Positions 15,477 through 24,961 of a DNA stretch of 64,000 nucleotides are shown piece after piece. The notes under the pieces were generated by a model, which was given only the letters and a program-made list of their open reading frames with translations, was not told where the DNA came from and did not search any database. The position numbers and the translations under genes were made by a program. Position 1 is the stretch's first letter. Each line of letters starts with the position of its first letter. Source of the stretch: Chitinophagaceae bacterium C216 (GTDB lineage Bacteria; Bacteroidota; Bacteroidia; Chitinophagales; Chitinophagaceae); NCBI GenBank assembly GCA_028485475.2, contig CP144143.1, positions 2,728,001 through 2,792,000 on the forward strand, read 5' to 3'.

Positions 15477-16754
15477 TCACGTCACATTATTTCTATCAAA
15501 AGCGATGCTAAAGTCTTTCCCACCCGGCTCCTGAAATATTTCTATATCGAAAAAAGTAGCAGTAGAATACAAGTGGTCAAAAATATCTGATTGTATTGAT
15601 TCGTATTCGACCCAAGCGGTAGTTTTGGTAAAACAATAAATTTCCATCGGGATGCCTTTGTTTTCACTAGCAAGCTGTCTGACCATTAAGGTCATGTCCT
15701 GTCTGATTTTCGGATGTGATTTCAGATAGCTTTCAATGTATTTTCTAAACACGCCCAAATTGGTCAATTGCCTGCCGTTAATTAAGACTGAGGTGTCTAT
15801 GTTGTGTTGAGTATTGAATTCTTCTATTTCTTTCTGACGGTTTTTTACGTAATTGGAAATAAGTTGAATTTTTTTGAGCTTTTCTCTCATTTCAGCATCG
15901 ACAAGTTTTACCGAATGAGCATCTATAAAAATAGCTCTTTTGATTCTTCTTCCACCACTTTGTTGCATTCCCCGCCAGTTTTTAAAACTGTCTGTAATAA
16001 AATAATAAGTTGGAATGGTAGTAATGGTTTTATCCCAATTCTGCACTTTTACAGTGTTCAGGTTGATGTCAATAACATCTCCGTCCGCATTAAATTTGGG
16101 CATTTCCACCCAGTCGCCCACACGCACCATATCATTGGATGACATCTGCACACTCGCCACTAAGCCCAAAATAGTATCCTTAAATACCAATAGTAAGATG
16201 GCTGTCATTGCACCAAATGCACTAAGAAAATAAATAGGTGACTTACCTAATATTACCGAAAGCACTAAAATGATCGTAACTACATAAAGTAGAATTCTAA
16301 TGAGCTGAAAGTAGCTGGTTAATGGCTTATCTTTAAATGCAGGGTGCTGGGATAAGGTGTATTCGCCCACTTTTAATATAGAAAAAAACACCGCCATGCT
16401 AACGATTATTAGATAAGCGTCTGTTAATCTTATAACGAATGGAAGAATCTGTTCAAAGTCCGAAAAAATAGCAGGAGCCATTAATCGCACTATAACCGCA
16501 GGGGCGATGTGAGCTAGTTTGTTGAATGCTCTTGTATCAGCAAATAAATCGTCCCAAGTAAACGAGCTTTTTTTCAATACTTTATAGAGATAATATATGA
16601 AAACTCTTTTTGCAATTAAGAATGCAAGAGATGATAATATGATTAGGAGTATGATAAGAACAAGCAATCTGAAATAGACAACCCAATGCTCTGAAACTCC
16701 TAAATTTGATATTAATAATTCTGTGTGTTCTTCAAGAAAATTTATCCAATCCAT
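15477..16754 (-). CDS. Small-conductance mechanosensitive channel (MscS family)
   Basis: A 425-residue MscS-type channel, related to the larger YbdG-like group. Four to five membrane helices fill residues 25-190; the pore-lining and beta-domain transition (ILLLVFKDTILGLVASVQMS, then VRVGDWVEMP) is typical. The C-terminal domain is larger than in short MscS. I choose the ATG at 16754; the TTG at 16772 is an alternative. It likely opens on osmotic downshift. A short palindrome lies upstream at 16819-16834. Confidence 0.9.
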   Translation of the reverse strand: MDWINFLEEHTELLISNLGVSEHWVVYFRLLVLIILLIILSSLAFLIAKRVFIYYLYKVLKKSSFTWDDLFADTRAFNKLAHIAPAVIVRLMAPAIFSDFEQILPFVIRLTDAYLIIVSMAVFFSILKVGEYTLSQHPAFKDKPLTSYFQLIRILLYVVTIILVLSVILGKSPIYFLSAFGAMTAILLLVFKDTILGLVASVQMSSNDMVRVGDWVEMPKFNADGDVIDINLNTVKVQNWDKTITTIPTYYFITDSFKNWRGMQQSGGRRIKRAIFIDAHSVKLVDAEMREKLKKIQLISNYVKNRQKEIEEFNTQHNIDTSVLINGRQLTNLGVFRKYIESYLKSHPKIRQDMTLMVRQLASENKGIPMEIYCFTKTTAWVEYESIQSDIFDHLYSTATFFDIEIFQEPGGKDFSIAFDRNNVT

Positions 16755-16818
16755 AATATTGTTTGTTTGCAAATTTTGTCAAAATGTAAGGCTAAATTAT
16801 AAGAAGTTATCAAGTATT

Positions 16819-16834
16819 CATCGGATGTCCGATG
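16819..16834. promoter_or_regulatory. Perfect short palindrome upstream of the MscS gene
   Basis: CATCGGA-TG-TCCGATG is a 7-bp inverted repeat about 65 bp upstream of the start codon. It could be an operator or simply a hairpin of the repeat region. Confidence 0.3.
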
Positions 16835-16858
16835 TGAACTCGGTTGCTCCTGCCATTA

Positions 16859-16992
16859 CCGCCAACGTTAAAGCATTGGCGATGTGGCGGAAATAGAATC
16901 ACAAAAGATGAGTTTTGCAAAAATGCCCAACAGAATTACTTCCGTTGAGCATTTAATCTCAAGCCGCCATATTGCCAATGCACTGTTGGCTG
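16859..16992. repeat. attC-like imperfect inverted repeat C
   Basis: Left arm 16859-16890 (CCGCCAACG ... ATGTGGCGG) pairs with right arm 16964-16992 (CCGCCATAT ... GTTGGCTG). An inner stem AAATGC/GCATTT with AAC/GTTG is visible. It separates the MscS gene from the lipoprotein unit. Confidence 0.7.
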
Positions 16993-17012
16993 AAGTAATG
17001 TGTGACTAAGGA

Positions 17013-17270
17013 TTATTGTGCCTTTTTATACTTATTTGATATCCCTTTTAGAAAATTCAATAAAAATTTCTTTAAAAAAAGAAAATCAAGAAGCCAAAAC
17101 ACAATACAGATGGCTAATTTCTCAAATAGATCTTCTTTATTTTTTATACTACCTGCTAGCAAAAAACCGATAAATAAAAAAAGAGCAAAAAACCAAGATT
17201 GCTTAGCAATCCAAGAAACTGAACTACCGAGTTTTTGAAGAACTTTATACATAATAGTTTTTTTAGACAC
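17013..17270 (-). CDS. Small two-helix membrane protein
   Basis: An 85-residue protein with two hydrophobic segments (WFFALFLFIGFLLAGSI and AICIVFWLLDFLFLKKFLL) and basic ends. It starts with GTG immediately after the stop of the lipoprotein gene, so they are coupled; the ATG six codons later is possible too. It could protect against or anchor the lipoprotein partner. Confidence 0.5.
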   Translation of the reverse strand: MSKKTIMYKVLQKLGSSVSWIAKQSWFFALFLFIGFLLAGSIKNKEDLFEKLAICIVFWLLDFLFLKKFLLNFLKGISNKYKKAQ

Positions 17271-18251
17271 TTAATCAAATAACCAACTCTTTAATTTATT
17301 CAACACATATTCTCCTGCTGAAGCCTGTGCGCCTCTTAAAATCATTCCTGCAGTACCAACTACCATTGCGCCACCAGGTCCTGCCGCGGCTCCAATAACA
17401 GCACCTTCTACGACACCCCCTATTGCACCTACAGCATCGGCAACAATAATATCTCGGTGGTCATTGGTAACGCGTCTAGGAAGTGTTTTGCCAACCATAG
17501 ATTGCAGAGATGGGCTAAAAATATTAGTTACAACATCGTCCCAATAGGTCGTGTTTGTTGTGCTATTCCAATACTCGAATGAAGCTTTTGCAGTTTCACA
17601 ACCGTTTATAATAGCTAGGGCTTCAACTTCATCTGTTATTTGTTGTAAATAAGAATTTTTTAATTGATCTATTTGGGAAAGAAGATTGCTAGAAGAACCG
17701 CTTTCAATTAAATTTTTCAAATCCGATACAAAGTTCTTAAAGGCTAAGGTTTTACCAAAAGAAATTTCATTTAAATAAGTTTCATTACTGAACGATGGTG
17801 TTTCATATATGTCGTCAGCCACACTATTTATAATGCTCTCTGGGTCTTGAATTCCAACTTCCTCAAATTGTTGATAAAATCCATTGCCCTGTAAATAGGA
17901 AATCGAAACAGGAAGAACCTCCTCGGCTACAGCTTGATTTATCTCGTTTTGTAACTCTGTAAGTTCTTGTGTAGATGGAGCAACTGACCTCGGAATAGTT
18001 CCTGTTCGAGTATTGATATACTTCAATGCAATATTGTTTAGTTTTAATGACAATTTAGAATCGCTTTTCATTAGCTTGTTAGCAAATTTATTTAATAATT
18101 CGTTGTTAACGACTCCTCCTTTTGAGTAGAGGTCTGTGTAAAGCGTTTGTTTTTCAGTTTGTGGTGTCTCTTTTTTTGAACATGATATAAAAAGTACTCC
18201 TGTGATTGCCAAGCAAGTGAGAAAAGCAGTTAAATGTTTCATGACTTTCAT
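17271..18251 (-). CDS. Lipoprotein with a C-terminal glycine-zipper segment
   Basis: A 326-residue predicted lipoprotein: signal peptide and lipobox LFISC (Cys about residue 24). The middle is helical and polar. Near the C-terminus a Gly/Ala-rich hydrophobic stretch (AVGAIGGVVEGAVIGAAAG, residues about 278-296) resembles the glycine zippers of pore or membrane-inserting proteins. It is followed directly by a small two-helix membrane gene. A toxin-immunity pair is possible but unproven. Confidence 0.55.
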   Translation of the reverse strand: MKVMKHLTAFLTCLAITGVLFISCSKKETPQTEKQTLYTDLYSKGGVVNNELLNKFANKLMKSDSKLSLKLNNIALKYINTRTGTIPRSVAPSTQELTELQNEINQAVAEEVLPVSISYLQGNGFYQQFEEVGIQDPESIINSVADDIYETPSFSNETYLNEISFGKTLAFKNFVSDLKNLIESGSSSNLLSQIDQLKNSYLQQITDEVEALAIINGCETAKASFEYWNSTTNTTYWDDVVTNIFSPSLQSMVGKTLPRRVTNDHRDIIVADAVGAIGGVVEGAVIGAAAGPGGAMVVGTAGMILRGAQASAGEYVLNKLKSWLFD

Positions 18252-18394
18252 TTGTTTAAATTTTTCAAGTTAGTCTTACCTTCAGATTAGGTGCTGTGTC
18301 AGAATATTCCACCGTTGGCAGCTGTCATCTTTCGTTGTCACTTGCCTGTTAATTTTCTCCGCTCTCATGGCTTGGTAGTGTCTCCAATTATTTC

Positions 18395-18596
18395 TGCCAA
18401 CGTTTGACGGCTTTGCGAAGGAGCGGATTAGAAAGCGATAACTTTCAATTTAACACTAACTTGAACAAAACCATTTTTTCTATTTGCTAATTTACATCTT
18501 AAAAGAAAATAAAAAATGGTTTTGTGGATTAAATGAACTAATCTTGAATTAACCACTTAACCCGCTCTTTTGCAAAACCGATGTTAGGTGCTGCCC
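18395..18596. repeat. attC-like imperfect inverted repeat D
   Basis: Left arm 18395-18430 (TGCCAACGTTTGACGG then GAGCGG) pairs with right arm 18549-18596 (CCGCTCTTTTGC then GATGTTAGGTGC). A perfect 15-bp inner stem, ACAAAACCATTTTTT with its complement, lies inside. GTTAGGT fits the GTTRRRY core. The repeat ends next to the arsC stop codon. Confidence 0.7.
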
Positions 18597-19025
18597 TTAT
18601 TGGTTCCTCTTTAGATTTTCCGCTATAAATCGTTCGCAGTATTCTTTAATTTGCTGTCTGACTTCTCTGAACTGTTCATTAATTTCTTCGTCTGTTCCTG
18701 TTGCTTTTGCTGGGTCTGAAAAGTTGTGATGAAACTTTTTTGCTTTAGTTGGAAAAAACGGACAACGTTCTTTGGCATTGTCGCAAACTGTAATGACAAA
18801 ATCAAAATCAATGTCGTAATATTCATCAATGTTGTTTGACGTATGATTTGAAATATCAATTCCGTCTTCTTGCATTATTGCAATGGCTTTTGGGTTTACT
18901 CCGTGTGTTTCGACACCTGCACTGTAAACTTCTGCATTTCCGTTCGCAAAATGTCGTAAATAACCTTCAGCTATCTGACTTCTGCAACTGTTTCCTGTGC
19001 AAAGCACTAAAATTTTCTTTGTCAT
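18597..19025 (-). CDS. arsC: Arsenate reductase (thioredoxin-coupled type)
   Basis: A 142-residue LMW-PTP-fold arsenate reductase. The phosphate-binding loop is CTGNSCRS (C9, R15), and the second and third redox Cys are C81 and C88 in CDNAKERC, spaced as in the thioredoxin-coupled ArsC. It reduces arsenate to arsenite for efflux by ACR3. Its ATG overlaps the ACR3 stop (ATGA). Confidence 0.93.
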   Translation of the reverse strand: MTKKILVLCTGNSCRSQIAEGYLRHFANGNAEVYSAGVETHGVNPKAIAIMQEDGIDISNHTSNNIDEYYDIDFDFVITVCDNAKERCPFFPTKAKKFHHNFSDPAKATGTDEEINEQFREVRQQIKEYCERFIAENLKRNQ

Positions 19026-19999
19026 TGTTTATAATATTTTCGTTTTAAAAATAGACTTGCTCTGACTAATAATATCAAAACAGGAACTTCAACTAAAGGC
19101 CCGATTACACCCACAAATGCTTGAGGCGAGTGTATGCCAAATACCGCAATGGCGACCGCAATGGCCAATTCAAAGTTGTTGCCAGTAGCTGTAAATGCAA
19201 TAGATGCGTTTTTATCATAAGGGACTTTTAGAAATTTACTAATGAAAAAACTCACGAAAAACATTAGTACAAAATAAATGATTAATGGTATCGCTATTTT
19301 TATGACATCTAAAGGCAACTCCAATATTTTGTCGCCTTTTAAACTGAACATCAGCACAATGGTAAACAGTAAAGCATACAATGTAATAGGCGATATTTTT
19401 GGAACAAACTTTCTATTGTACCACTCGATACCTTTCGATTTTACCAAATAATAACGGCTCACGAAACCAGCAAAAAAAGGAATGCCTAAATATATCAAAA
19501 CGCTTTGTGTAACTTCTTTCATTGAAACACTTACATTGAAATTAGCAATCCCTAATTTATTGGGCAATATGTTGATGAAAAGCCAAACGAAAAAACTGTA
19601 AGTCAATATCTGAAAGATACTGTTTAGGGCGACCAATAATGCCGTGTATTCTCTGTTTGCTTTTGCCAAATCACTCCACACAATAACCATTGCGATACAC
19701 CTTGCCAGACCAATTAAAATTAATCCCGACATATATTCGGGTTCGTTTCGTAAAAACAGAACGGCTAAACCAAACATCAAAACGGTACCGATAACCCAAT
19801 TCAATATTAAGGAAATGGCAATTACTTTTTTGTCTTTTAGAGCTTTAGGTAACAAGCTGTAATCTACTTTTGCCAAAGGCGGATACATCATCAATATCAA
19901 TCCGATAGCCAACGGTATATTGGTTGTGCCAACAGAAAGGGAGTTCGTTACATTGGAAATATCTGGAAATAAATAACCCAATCCCACACCTACCGCCAT
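19022..19999 (-). CDS. acr3: ACR3-type arsenite efflux permease
   Basis: A membrane permease of the ACR3 family, ten helices, with the conserved GATTGN-like region present as [19 protein letters not shown] and the short motif [14 protein letters not shown]. It exports arsenite. From the ATG at 19999 it is 325 residues, but the homologous frame goes on upstream ([17 protein letters not shown]) for 17 codons without a stop, beginning at an ATA at 20050 where ATG is expected. So the usual first helix is either cut or starts from a non-standard codon. Confidence 0.88.
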   Translation of the reverse strand: MAVGVGLGYLFPDISNVTNSLSVGTTNIPLAIGLILMMYPPLAKVDYSLLPKALKDKKVIAISLILNWVIGTVLMFGLAVLFLRNEPEYMSGLILIGLARCIAMVIVWSDLAKANREYTALLVALNSIFQILTYSFFVWLFINILPNKLGIANFNVSVSMKEVTQSVLIYLGIPFFAGFVSRYYLVKSKGIEWYNRKFVPKISPITLYALLFTIVLMFSLKGDKILELPLDVIKIAIPLIIYFVLMFFVSFFISKFLKVPYDKNASIAFTATGNNFELAIAVAIAVFGIHSPQAFVGVIGPLVEVPVLILLVRASLFLKRKYYKQ

Positions 20000-20066
20000 T
20001 GCAAGGAATATCCATAGGGTCAGATAGCGGTCGAGAAATTTTAGTTTTATCTTGAGATTTTTCCGA

Positions 20067-20867
20067 TTACTTAGCTAACTTTAATATCCTATATGCTCCA
20101 CGCGCTACGATTACGAAGACAACTCCTCCAATTATTAGGTCTGGATAGCTGGATTTGAGTAAATAGACCATAATTCCCGCTATGATAACCCCCGAATTGA
20201 TAATCACATCATTTGATGTAAAAATCATCGAAGCCTGCATGTGGGCTTCCTTGCTTGTACTTTTTTGCAAGAGATAGAGACAAATTACATTGGCAATTAA
20301 AGCTAGGGATGAAACAATAATCATTGTTTTGAAATCAGGTGTCGCTTCTAATCCAATAAAACGTCTGATAACTTCAACAAAACCTATAACAGCGAGCAGG
20401 ATTTGAAAATAACCAGCAAATTTGGCAATGTTGTTTTTGAATGCTAGACTTCCACCAACGGCAAATAATGCCAAAGCATAAACAATACTATCCGCAAGCA
20501 TATCCAAGCTATCAGCTATCAACCCCATAGAACCCGAAAAAAGCCCATACAGCATTTCAATTCCAAAGAACGATAAATTGATGATTAATACCGTCCAAAG
20601 TAATTTTTTTTGCATTTTGTCTTCTTCTTCAATATTGTCTTCGCTTTTTTCGGTAGAAATCAATGTTGTACTTAGATTTAGGTGTTCCAAAGCTTTTAAA
20701 ATATGCTCCGCATTTCCATAATGATAAACATTCAGCTTTCTGTTTGGTATATCAAATTCCAATAATTTTATATTATCGAAGTTTTGCAATTTCATACGAA
20801 TGAGTTGCTCCTCACTTGGGCAATCCATTTTCGTAATTCTGAATTCCGTTTTGCTAATCATAAACAT
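20067..20867 (-). CDS. Cation diffusion facilitator with N-terminal HMA-like domain
   Basis: A 266-residue transporter. The first 60 residues look like a heavy-metal-associated domain with CxxE (MDCPSEEQ) in place of CxxC. Six membrane helices follow, with the CDF metal site [10 protein letters not shown] (about residue 120) and the second site SNDVIINSG. It should be a zinc/cadmium-type efflux carrier. It lies inside the arsenic operon, which is unusual. Confidence 0.82.
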   Translation of the reverse strand: MFMISKTEFRITKMDCPSEEQLIRMKLQNFDNIKLLEFDIPNRKLNVYHYGNAEHILKALEHLNLSTTLISTEKSEDNIEEEDKMQKKLLWTVLIINLSFFGIEMLYGLFSGSMGLIADSLDMLADSIVYALALFAVGGSLAFKNNIAKFAGYFQILLAVIGFVEVIRRFIGLEATPDFKTMIIVSSLALIANVICLYLLQKSTSKEAHMQASMIFTSNDVIINSGVIIAGIMVYLLKSSYPDLIIGGVVFVIVARGAYRILKLAK

Positions 20868-20873
20868 TGTTTT

Positions 20874-21347
20874 TTAACAGCATCCACCTCCTGGCGTACA
20901 AGAAGCATTTTGATTTACAGATAATTCGGATAAATTCTTCTTTACTTTCTCGGACGGAATTCCACACGCATCTTGTGCTAAACAAGCAGTTGTTTTGTTT
21001 TGCAAAATGAAATTTGTTCCGTCAAATGCCAACGCATATTTTCCAATTGTGTCACTTTGATATTCTACTTCAATTTCTGCATCTTCAATGCCTAATTTTT
21101 CTTCGGAAAGTTTAATGATGTTTAAAAGTTTAGCAGGTTTTAAACGATGTTCAAAATCATCGGCATTCCATAGCTGAAAATTTACGGTTTTTTCTGTGCG
21201 AATTACTCCACCACAATCAATGAAGTTTTTTGTAACCATTCCGACTTCGGTAACGTGAAAATGTTCTGGAACAAAAGAGCCGTTTTCCAATTTGAATGTT
21301 ACATTTTCTAAAGTTGGTAAAAGTGCTTTTACTTGTGATAGTTTCAT
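20874..21347 (-). CDS. DUF6428 family protein of the arsenic operon
   Basis: A 157-residue protein of DUF6428. It is found in arsenic operons of Bacteroidota; the C-terminus has several Cys (ACLAQDACGIP and CTPGGGCC), which could bind arsenite. It ends 7 bp before the CDF gene start and follows arsR. Confidence 0.82.
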   Translation of the reverse strand: MKLSQVKALLPTLENVTFKLENGSFVPEHFHVTEVGMVTKNFIDCGGVIRTEKTVNFQLWNADDFEHRLKPAKLLNIIKLSEEKLGIEDAEIEVEYQSDTIGKYALAFDGTNFILQNKTTACLAQDACGIPSEKVKKNLSELSVNQNASCTPGGGCC

Positions 21348-21366
21348 TTTTGTATTATTTATATGA

Positions 21367-21705
21367 TTAACAACAATTTTTGTTTTTCAGGGTAAGTTTT
21401 GCCGAAATATTTGTAAAATATTTTTGCAGTTCTTCAATAGTATTTTCGTCAATGCAATAGCAAATCGTGTTACCTTCAATGGTTCCCTTAATTAGTTTTG
21501 CATTTTTAAGTTCTTTTAAATGCCTTGAAACAGTTGGCTGTGCTAAAGGAAGTACATCAACAATATCTCCGCAGATACAAGTGTCAACTGATAATAAATA
21601 TTCTATGATAGCCACCCGGGCAGGATGTCCCAATGCTTTTATAATGTGGGCAATTTCGTGTTGGCTGTCTGTAAAATCCTTTGGTTTTGTTTGTTCTATT
21701 TCCAT
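21367..21705 (-). CDS. arsR: ArsR-family repressor
   Basis: A winged-helix repressor of about 112 residues. The domain covers HEIAHIIKALGHPARVAIIE through PTVSRHLKELKNAKLI. The metal-sensing Cys pair is TCICGD, typical for arsenite sensing. I choose the ATG at 21705 because the operator-like sequence lies upstream of it; a longer start at 21753 would run through that site. It heads the arsenic operon. Confidence 0.9.
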   Translation of the reverse strand: MEIEQTKPKDFTDSQHEIAHIIKALGHPARVAIIEYLLSVDTCICGDIVDVLPLAQPTVSRHLKELKNAKLIKGTIEGNTICYCIDENTIEELQKYFTNISAKLTLKNKNCC

Positions 21706-21718
21706 TTCTTTATTTCTA

Positions 21719-21734
21719 TATTGCAATATTGCGA
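21719..21734. promoter_or_regulatory. ArsR operator-like palindrome
   Basis: ATTGCAATATTGCGAT is a near-perfect palindrome just ahead of arsR, in the style of ArsR/SmtB operators. Confidence 0.55.
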
Positions 21735-21851
21735 TAAAGATATTAGTAGTCAATTATTTTTTGAAATAAATTTCAACTGTCTATAAAAGTTAAATAGGTT
21801 TGATTTTTTAGAGTATTGACGATTTATGTACGAATGTTCGATAGGGTTGCA

Positions 21852-21981
21852 GCTAACGGTCAAGTATAAGAGCAGTAGCAGATTTCGAAGCAATTATTTG
21901 TCCGCCCACCAAAGTTTATTAAATGCACAAACTTTGACTTAACCACTTCCCTGCTATTGCTCTTATACGGTACGGCTTGGC
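21852..21981. repeat. attC-like imperfect inverted repeat E1
   Basis: Left arm (GCTAACG, then GTATAAGAGCAGTAGCAG) pairs with right arm 21950-21981 (CTGCTATTGCTCTTATAC). A perfect inner stem CAAAGTTT/AAACTTTG lies between them. Confidence 0.7.
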
Positions 21982-22160
21982 GTCAGTGGCGGAAATTGAA
22001 GCGAAAAGTTTCAATTTAGCGACACGGTAAGCAAAAGCCAATTAATTGAATAAATTTATGAAAAAAGTCAATATAATTGGCTTTTTGCGGAATAGAAAGC
22101 CGAAACTTCAAATTATAACCTTAACCCCGCCATTTTGCAAAACCCTTGTTACAGGCAGTG
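21982..22160. repeat. attC-like repeat E2, left arm cut
   Basis: The inner stem GCAAAAGCCAATTA with TAATTGGCTTTTTGC is intact, and the GTGGCGG motif faces CCCCGCCATTTTGC ending in GTTACAGGC. The outer left arm is absent because the element runs on from E1, so the two sites look fused by a deletion or recombination. Confidence 0.55.
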
Positions 22161-22226
22161 TTTCATTCTCGTCTGCTGCTGTAAGTTTTATCTTGTTGAT
22201 TTTTTTTGAGATAAATAGGTAGTAGG

Positions 22227-22258
22227 TTGCTTTTAAAACAATAAAAATTGTAAATTTG
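22227..22258 (+). promoter_or_regulatory. Predicted promoter of dps
   Basis: TAAATTTG at 22251-22258 matches the Bacteroidota -7 box; TTG at 22227-22229 is about 21 bp upstream. It is 79 bp upstream of the dps start. Confidence 0.5.
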
Positions 22259-22336
22259 TAAGACTGGTTTTAGACTTCACTAAGCGATGTATTATAGTCT
22301 AAATTAATAATGGGTGAACAATTAAAAAACAAAATT

Positions 22337-22816
22337 ATGGCAAAAGCAGATATTGGTCTTACACCAAAACAAACAGAAATCCTTGCAGAAATGTTAGAGC
22401 CTTTATTGGCTGATGAATTTTTACTGTACCTTAAAACCCGTAATGCACATTGGAACGTGGAAGGACCGGATTTTCATACGGTACACGTCTATTTTGAACA
22501 ACTTTATACGGAATTGGAAAACGTAGTAGATGAAGTTGCTGAAAGATTAAGAAAATTGGGACATTATGCACCTGCAACGATGAAGCAATATCTTAGTTTA
22601 ACGCATTTATCGGAACAAGGAGATGGAAAAAACGATAGTTTGAGCTATATGAAAAATCTTTTGGCAGATCACGATGCAATTATCGTCTATCTTCGGGAAT
22701 GTATTGTAAAAATTGGTAATGAAGTAGAATTTGCTTACGGAACAAGCGACTATCTTACCACGTTAATGGAGCAGCACGAAACTACAGCTTGGATGCTACG
22801 TTCGCATTTAAAATAA
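22337..22816 (+). CDS. dps: Dps-like ferritin, DNA-protection/iron storage
   Basis: A 159-residue Dps-family protein with the ferroxidase motifs KTRNAHWNVEGPDFHTVHVYFE and the later TRANSLABLE pair DEVAERLRKLGHYAP. Dps dodecamers oxidise iron with peroxide and guard DNA. I start at the ATG at 22337 (MAKADIGLTP); the ATG nine codons upstream is possible. A strong terminator follows. Confidence 0.92.
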   Translation: MAKADIGLTPKQTEILAEMLEPLLADEFLLYLKTRNAHWNVEGPDFHTVHVYFEQLYTELENVVDEVAERLRKLGHYAPATMKQYLSLTHLSEQGDGKNDSLSYMKNLLADHDAIIVYLRECIVKIGNEVEFAYGTSDYLTTLMEQHETTAWMLRSHLK

Positions 22817-22828
22817 TATATCATCATC

Positions 22829-22867
22829 AAAAAGGCTATTCTCAAATCAGAGAACAGCCTTTTTTTA
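22829..22867 (+). terminator. Terminator of dps
   Basis: AAAAAGGCT and TTCTC pair with GAGAA and AGCCTTTTTTT; it lies 13 bp after the dps stop. Confidence 0.85.
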
Positions 22868-22908
22868 TTGAAACATTTTTAAAATACAATTATAGTAAAA
22901 ATAGTATT

Positions 22909-22951
22909 CCTGCTGAAAATTCTATATATATGGATTTTCAGCAGGTTTTTT
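22909..22951. terminator. Hairpin after lutC
   Basis: CCTGCTGAAAAT (22909-22920) pairs with ATTTTCAGCAGG (22934-22945) and is followed by T-rich DNA. It sits at the lutC end and may end both dps and lut transcripts. Confidence 0.6.
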
Positions 22952-23540
22952 ATTTCTTCAGAAAAAACAAAGTCAAAGATTTTGCTCCTTGTGCACCACG
23001 AACCAAAACCGCTCCGATGTCGGCAGTTGCTGATGGTCCCATTACAAAACAGCCGTAGTTCACATCGAATAAACCGGGAGTATTGTAAGCAGTGTGCATA
23101 TTTTCGGTAATATCGGCAGGGTCTAATAGCACGGCTAAATGCTGCGACAAAAACCCGATAGCATTCACTTTCAGCGATTTTTCCGTTACCCAAACCATTC
23201 CCATTTCTGCAACGCCAAATTCAGCCCGGAAAATTCCCAAATCCACATCTGCCAAATCTTGCGGACGAGCGATTTTGTTGATGTCTTTATTTCCTTTCCA
23301 CTCATCGGTAGCTGAACAAACAACTTTTGTGTCAGACAGTTTTTCCTGCATTATTTTTTGAGCTTCTTCCACAGAAGAAACATCGTAAAAATCTACCGCT
23401 GCCAATTTCAGATTTATTTCAAAAAGGGATTTCAAATCCACATTCTTCTTTTCGTAAGTCGGGATTTTTGGGTATTCGGTTTTGGTGCGTTTTTTCAAAC
23501 TTTCCCGTACCGATTGTAAAAATTCTTGTTTATTGCTCAT
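22950..23540 (-). CDS. lutC: Lactate utilisation protein C (LUD domain)
   Basis: A 196-residue LUD-domain protein. Motifs are FRAEFGVAEMGMVWVTE and VMGPSATADIGAVLVRGAQGA, typical of LutC. With LutA and LutB it forms the iron-sulphur L-lactate dehydrogenase complex. The first 11 bp overlap the end of lutB. Confidence 0.9.
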   Translation of the reverse strand: MSNKQEFLQSVRESLKKRTKTEYPKIPTYEKKNVDLKSLFEINLKLAAVDFYDVSSVEEAQKIMQEKLSDTKVVCSATDEWKGNKDINKIARPQDLADVDLGIFRAEFGVAEMGMVWVTEKSLKVNAIGFLSQHLAVLLDPADITENMHTAYNTPGLFDVNYGCFVMGPSATADIGAVLVRGAQGAKSLTLFFLKK

Positions 23541-24918
23541 TGCTTTTTCTGTTTTTAATATACCAATCCCTAAAAGTTTCTTTCTTTACATCGGGCAGTT
23601 TGCGGTGTGCCGCCCAAGGGTCGAGGGTTTTGTTTTCGGTGATGGCTTCGGGTAAAATATTGATAGCATTATATGCTACTTTTTCTACTACACGGAACAA
23701 CTTCGGATTGCTCAATACTACGCCTGCTGCTTTAAACGCCATTCTCCGGCTGAAATCGACTTCCTTGTTTTTCATCATCACTTTACGCCAGTCCATAATC
23801 TGTTCGGCAATGTTGATGTGTACTGGGCAAACTTCGGTACACGAACCGCATAAAGACGAATGATATGGCAATTCGGAATATTTTTTTGGGTCAAAAGTGG
23901 GGTCAATAATAATACCAATCGGTCCGGAATAAGTAGCACTGTACGCCAAACCGCTGCTTCGTCTATATACAGGACAGGTATTCATACAAGCACCGCAACG
24001 AATACATTTCAGCGAAGTCCAAAATTCGTCCATCGCCAAACGTTTGCTCCGTCCGTTGTCTGTTAAAATAATGTGCATTTCCGAACCTGCTCTCGGTCCC
24101 GAAAAATGCGAAGTGTATTGCGTAGCCGGAGTTCCCAAAGCACTTCTAGATAATATGCGTATGAAAACACCCAAATCTTCTACTTTGGGCAATATTTTTT
24201 CAATACCGATACTGGCAATGTGTAAAGGCGGTAAACTTGCGGTGAGGTCGGCATTTCCTTCATTGGTACAAACAACAAAAGTTCCAGTTTCGGCAATAGC
24301 AAAATTTCCTCCCGTCATTCCGGCATCGGCAACCAAAAATTTTGGTCGGGCATTGTTCCGCATAGCGGTATTTAATGAGCTTGGGTCGGTATCGTTAGGA
24401 TCTGTTCCAATTTTTTCTGCGAACAATTTTGCTACATCTTCTTTGGTTTGATGAATGGCCGGCATTACAATATGACTGGGAAGCTGACCCGACAACTGTT
24501 GTATCCGTTCTCCCAAATCGGTTTCTAAAACATTTATTCCTTTTTCTTCCAGAAAAGGTGTCATTCCGCATTCTTCTTGCAACATCGACTTACTTTTGAT
24601 GATGTTCTTTACATTATGGCTGCTCAAAATTTCGTAGGCAATGGCATTATGCTCAATGGCGTCTTTTGCAAAATGAACTTTTATGCCTCTTTTTTCGGCA
24701 TTCTCTACAAACTGCTCAATGTATTGGTCTAAATGTGTAAGTGTATGCTCTTTGATGGCAGAAGCGAGATTTCGCAATTCTTCCCATTCGGGAATTTCGG
24801 AAGCGGCTTTATCTCTTTTTACTCTTGCATTCCACAGGTTTTTGTCGTGTTCCGTTACGTGAACATCGTCCTGATAGATGAATGCCGCTGCGTTTTTTTC
24901 TATATTGACTTTTTTCAT
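23530..24918 (-). CDS. lutB: L-lactate oxidation iron-sulphur protein LutB
   Basis: A 462-residue protein with an N-terminal LUD-like domain (GGNFAIAETGTFVVCTNEGN) and two 4Fe-4S clusters: CIRCGACMNTCPVY and CGSCTEVCPV near residues 310-370. It transfers electrons from lactate. It lies between lutA and lutC and shares the transcript. Confidence 0.92.
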   Translation of the reverse strand: MKKVNIEKNAAAFIYQDDVHVTEHDKNLWNARVKRDKAASEIPEWEELRNLASAIKEHTLTHLDQYIEQFVENAEKRGIKVHFAKDAIEHNAIAYEILSSHNVKNIIKSKSMLQEECGMTPFLEEKGINVLETDLGERIQQLSGQLPSHIVMPAIHQTKEDVAKLFAEKIGTDPNDTDPSSLNTAMRNNARPKFLVADAGMTGGNFAIAETGTFVVCTNEGNADLTASLPPLHIASIGIEKILPKVEDLGVFIRILSRSALGTPATQYTSHFSGPRAGSEMHIILTDNGRSKRLAMDEFWTSLKCIRCGACMNTCPVYRRSSGLAYSATYSGPIGIIIDPTFDPKKYSELPYHSSLCGSCTEVCPVHINIAEQIMDWRKVMMKNKEVDFSRRMAFKAAGVVLSNPKLFRVVEKVAYNAINILPEAITENKTLDPWAAHRKLPDVKKETFRDWYIKNRKSNEQ

Positions 24919-24961
24919 TTTCTATTTCTTTTTTTTGTCAATTAACTTCGTGTCTTCTTTA

